Of a DNA stretch of 64,000 nt, positions 63,212 to 64,000 are shown one piece after another. Source of the stretch: Methylophilaceae bacterium (GTDB taxonomy: Bacteria > Pseudomonadota > Gammaproteobacteria > Burkholderiales > Methylophilaceae); NCBI GenBank assembly GCA_027488395.1, contig JAIYBT010000010.1, positions 186,001 through 250,000 on the forward strand, in the 5' to 3' direction. Every line of letters starts with the position of its first letter. Position 1 is the stretch's first letter. Under the pieces are notes generated by a model. It saw only the letters and a program-made list of their open reading frames with translations, did not search any database and was not told where the DNA came from. Both the position numbers and the translations under genes were made by a program.

Positions 63212-64000
63212 ATGGATATTACACCTGAGGTTAAACCTGCGCCTAAGCTGTTTCCTGCGATTAGCGCGCGTATGCGAGTCAAAAACTATAGCCAGCGCAC
63301 CGAGTTCACCTATGTGAACTGGATTAAACGCTTTATTTTGCATCACAGCAAGCGGCATCCACGCGAGATGGGCGTGGCTGAAGTGGAGGCGTTTTTAAAT
63401 CATTTGGCGGTCGATAAACAAGTATCTGCCAGCACCCAAAATCAAGCCAAAAGCGCACTGCTATTTTTATATGATGAAGTGCTTGAGCAAACGCTACCGC
63501 CATTAAATCTGCTAAACCCTGCCAAGGCTTCAAAAAAACTGCCAGTGGTACTGACCAAACAAGAAGTACAAGCGTTGCTGGGGGGGATCGCAGGTACCCA
63601 ATGGCTGATTGCCAGTTTGTTATATGGCAGTGGTTTGCGGGTAATGGAATGCTTACGGCTGCGGGTCAATGACATTGACTTTAACAAACGGCAATTATTG
63701 GTGCGAAATAGCCATGGTTATAAAGACCGCATCACCTTATTGCCGCTGGCACTGATGCACTCCCTTGAGAAACATCTATTGCAAGTTGAAGCCATCCATC
63801 AGGCCGATTTAGCGGAAGGTTTTGGTGAGGTGTTGTTGCCCACGGCTATCTTTAAAAAATATCCAGACGGCGGTCGGGATTGGACATGGCAGTATGTGTT
63901 TCCAGCCAGCAAACGCTCAATTGATGCCCATAATCAGATTAGACGGCACCATGCCGATGAAAAAACGGTGCAACGGGCAATTAAAAAAGCCGCATTGGCC
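63212..64000 (+). CDS. intI: Integron integrase (tyrosine recombinase), cut by the window edge
   Basis: The frame is open for 263 codons from ATG 63212 to the end of the window. It has an N-terminal SAM-like core-binding domain (NYSQRTEFTYVNWIKRF, EVEAFLNHLAV, QAKSALLFLYDEVL) and a catalytic domain with R143 in YGSGLRVMECLRLRVNDIDF and Lys at about 171 (GYKDR). The segment LLPTAIFKKYPDGGRDWTWQ followed by YVFPA and IRRHHADEKTVQRAIKKA matches the extra region that separates IntI from XerC/D. The HxLRH box and the catalytic Tyr lie beyond the window. IntI recombines attI with attC to capture gene cassettes. Confidence 0.88.
   Translation, partial: MDITPEVKPAPKLFPAISARMRVKNYSQRTEFTYVNWIKRFILHHSKRHPREMGVAEVEAFLNHLAVDKQVSASTQNQAKSALLFLYDEVLEQTLPPLNLLNPAKASKKLPVVLTKQEVQALLGGIAGTQWLIASLLYGSGLRVMECLRLRVNDIDFNKRQLLVRNSHGYKDRITLLPLALMHSLEKHLLQVEAIHQADLAEGFGEVLLPTAIFKKYPDGGRDWTWQYVFPASKRSIDAHNQIRRHHADEKTVQRAIKKAALA

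Overview
The window looks like the chromosome of a methylotrophic betaproteobacterium, most likely family Methylophilaceae. The strongest evidence is a four-gene run (38131-41502) of tetrahydromethanopterin/methanofuran-type cofactor genes: an MfnB-like protein, a DUF447 protein, an archaeal-type dihydropteroate synthase-like protein and a DmrB-like flavoprotein. Such genes occur in archaea and in bacteria that oxidise formaldehyde through H4MPT. The gene orders hfq-hflX-hflK-hflC-DUF2065-hisZ-purA, ompA-mtaD-ubiG-gph, ffs-dnaX-ybaB-recR and rluD/bamD fit Betaproteobacteria. The family assignment is inference; there is no rRNA gene in the window.

Layout. 1-6433: two-subunit pyruvate carboxylase (anaplerosis), a Maf-type nucleotide pyrophosphatase, a secreted DUF4139 protein and an RsmI-like methyltransferase. 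6448-9035: an HxlR regulator divergent from a secreted SnoaL-like protein, then DNA polymerase IV. 9036-9807: a gene-free AT-rich stretch. 9808-16288: mutL, a SUV3-like RNA helicase, amidase, tsaE and queG. 16370-26089: a glycogen block, with glgC, a GH57 amylase-like enzyme, malQ and a ROK sugar kinase on the minus strand, and glgB and pgi on the plus strand. 26181-30090: a NarL-type two-component pair and a diguanylate cyclase. 30252-33192: SRP RNA, dnaX, ybaB and recR. 33256-38040: DUF2490 protein, gph, ubiG, an MTA/SAH-deaminase-like hydrolase and an OmpA porin. 38131-44053: cofactor genes downstream of hisZ-purA. 44238-49441: hflC/K/X, hfq, gltX. 49569-57710: mixed housekeeping genes (rimO, ZIP transporter, pgeF, rluD, bamD). 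57801-64000: sugE, a large chemotaxis receptor, three small accessory genes and, at the right edge, an incomplete integron integrase.

Most of the window is ordinary housekeeping DNA. The observations most worth a second look are: a dnaX -1 frameshift signal with the heptamer in the exact phase used by E. coli; the integron integrase entering at the right edge, with minus-strand genes upstream of it; the joining of H4MPT-type genes to hisZ-purA; a chemoreceptor with four modules at an exact 270-nt period; a palindrome over the -35 position of a ZIP metal-transporter promoter; and a bacterial SUV3-like helicase. I saw no tRNA or rRNA genes, CRISPR array, insertion sequence or prophage.
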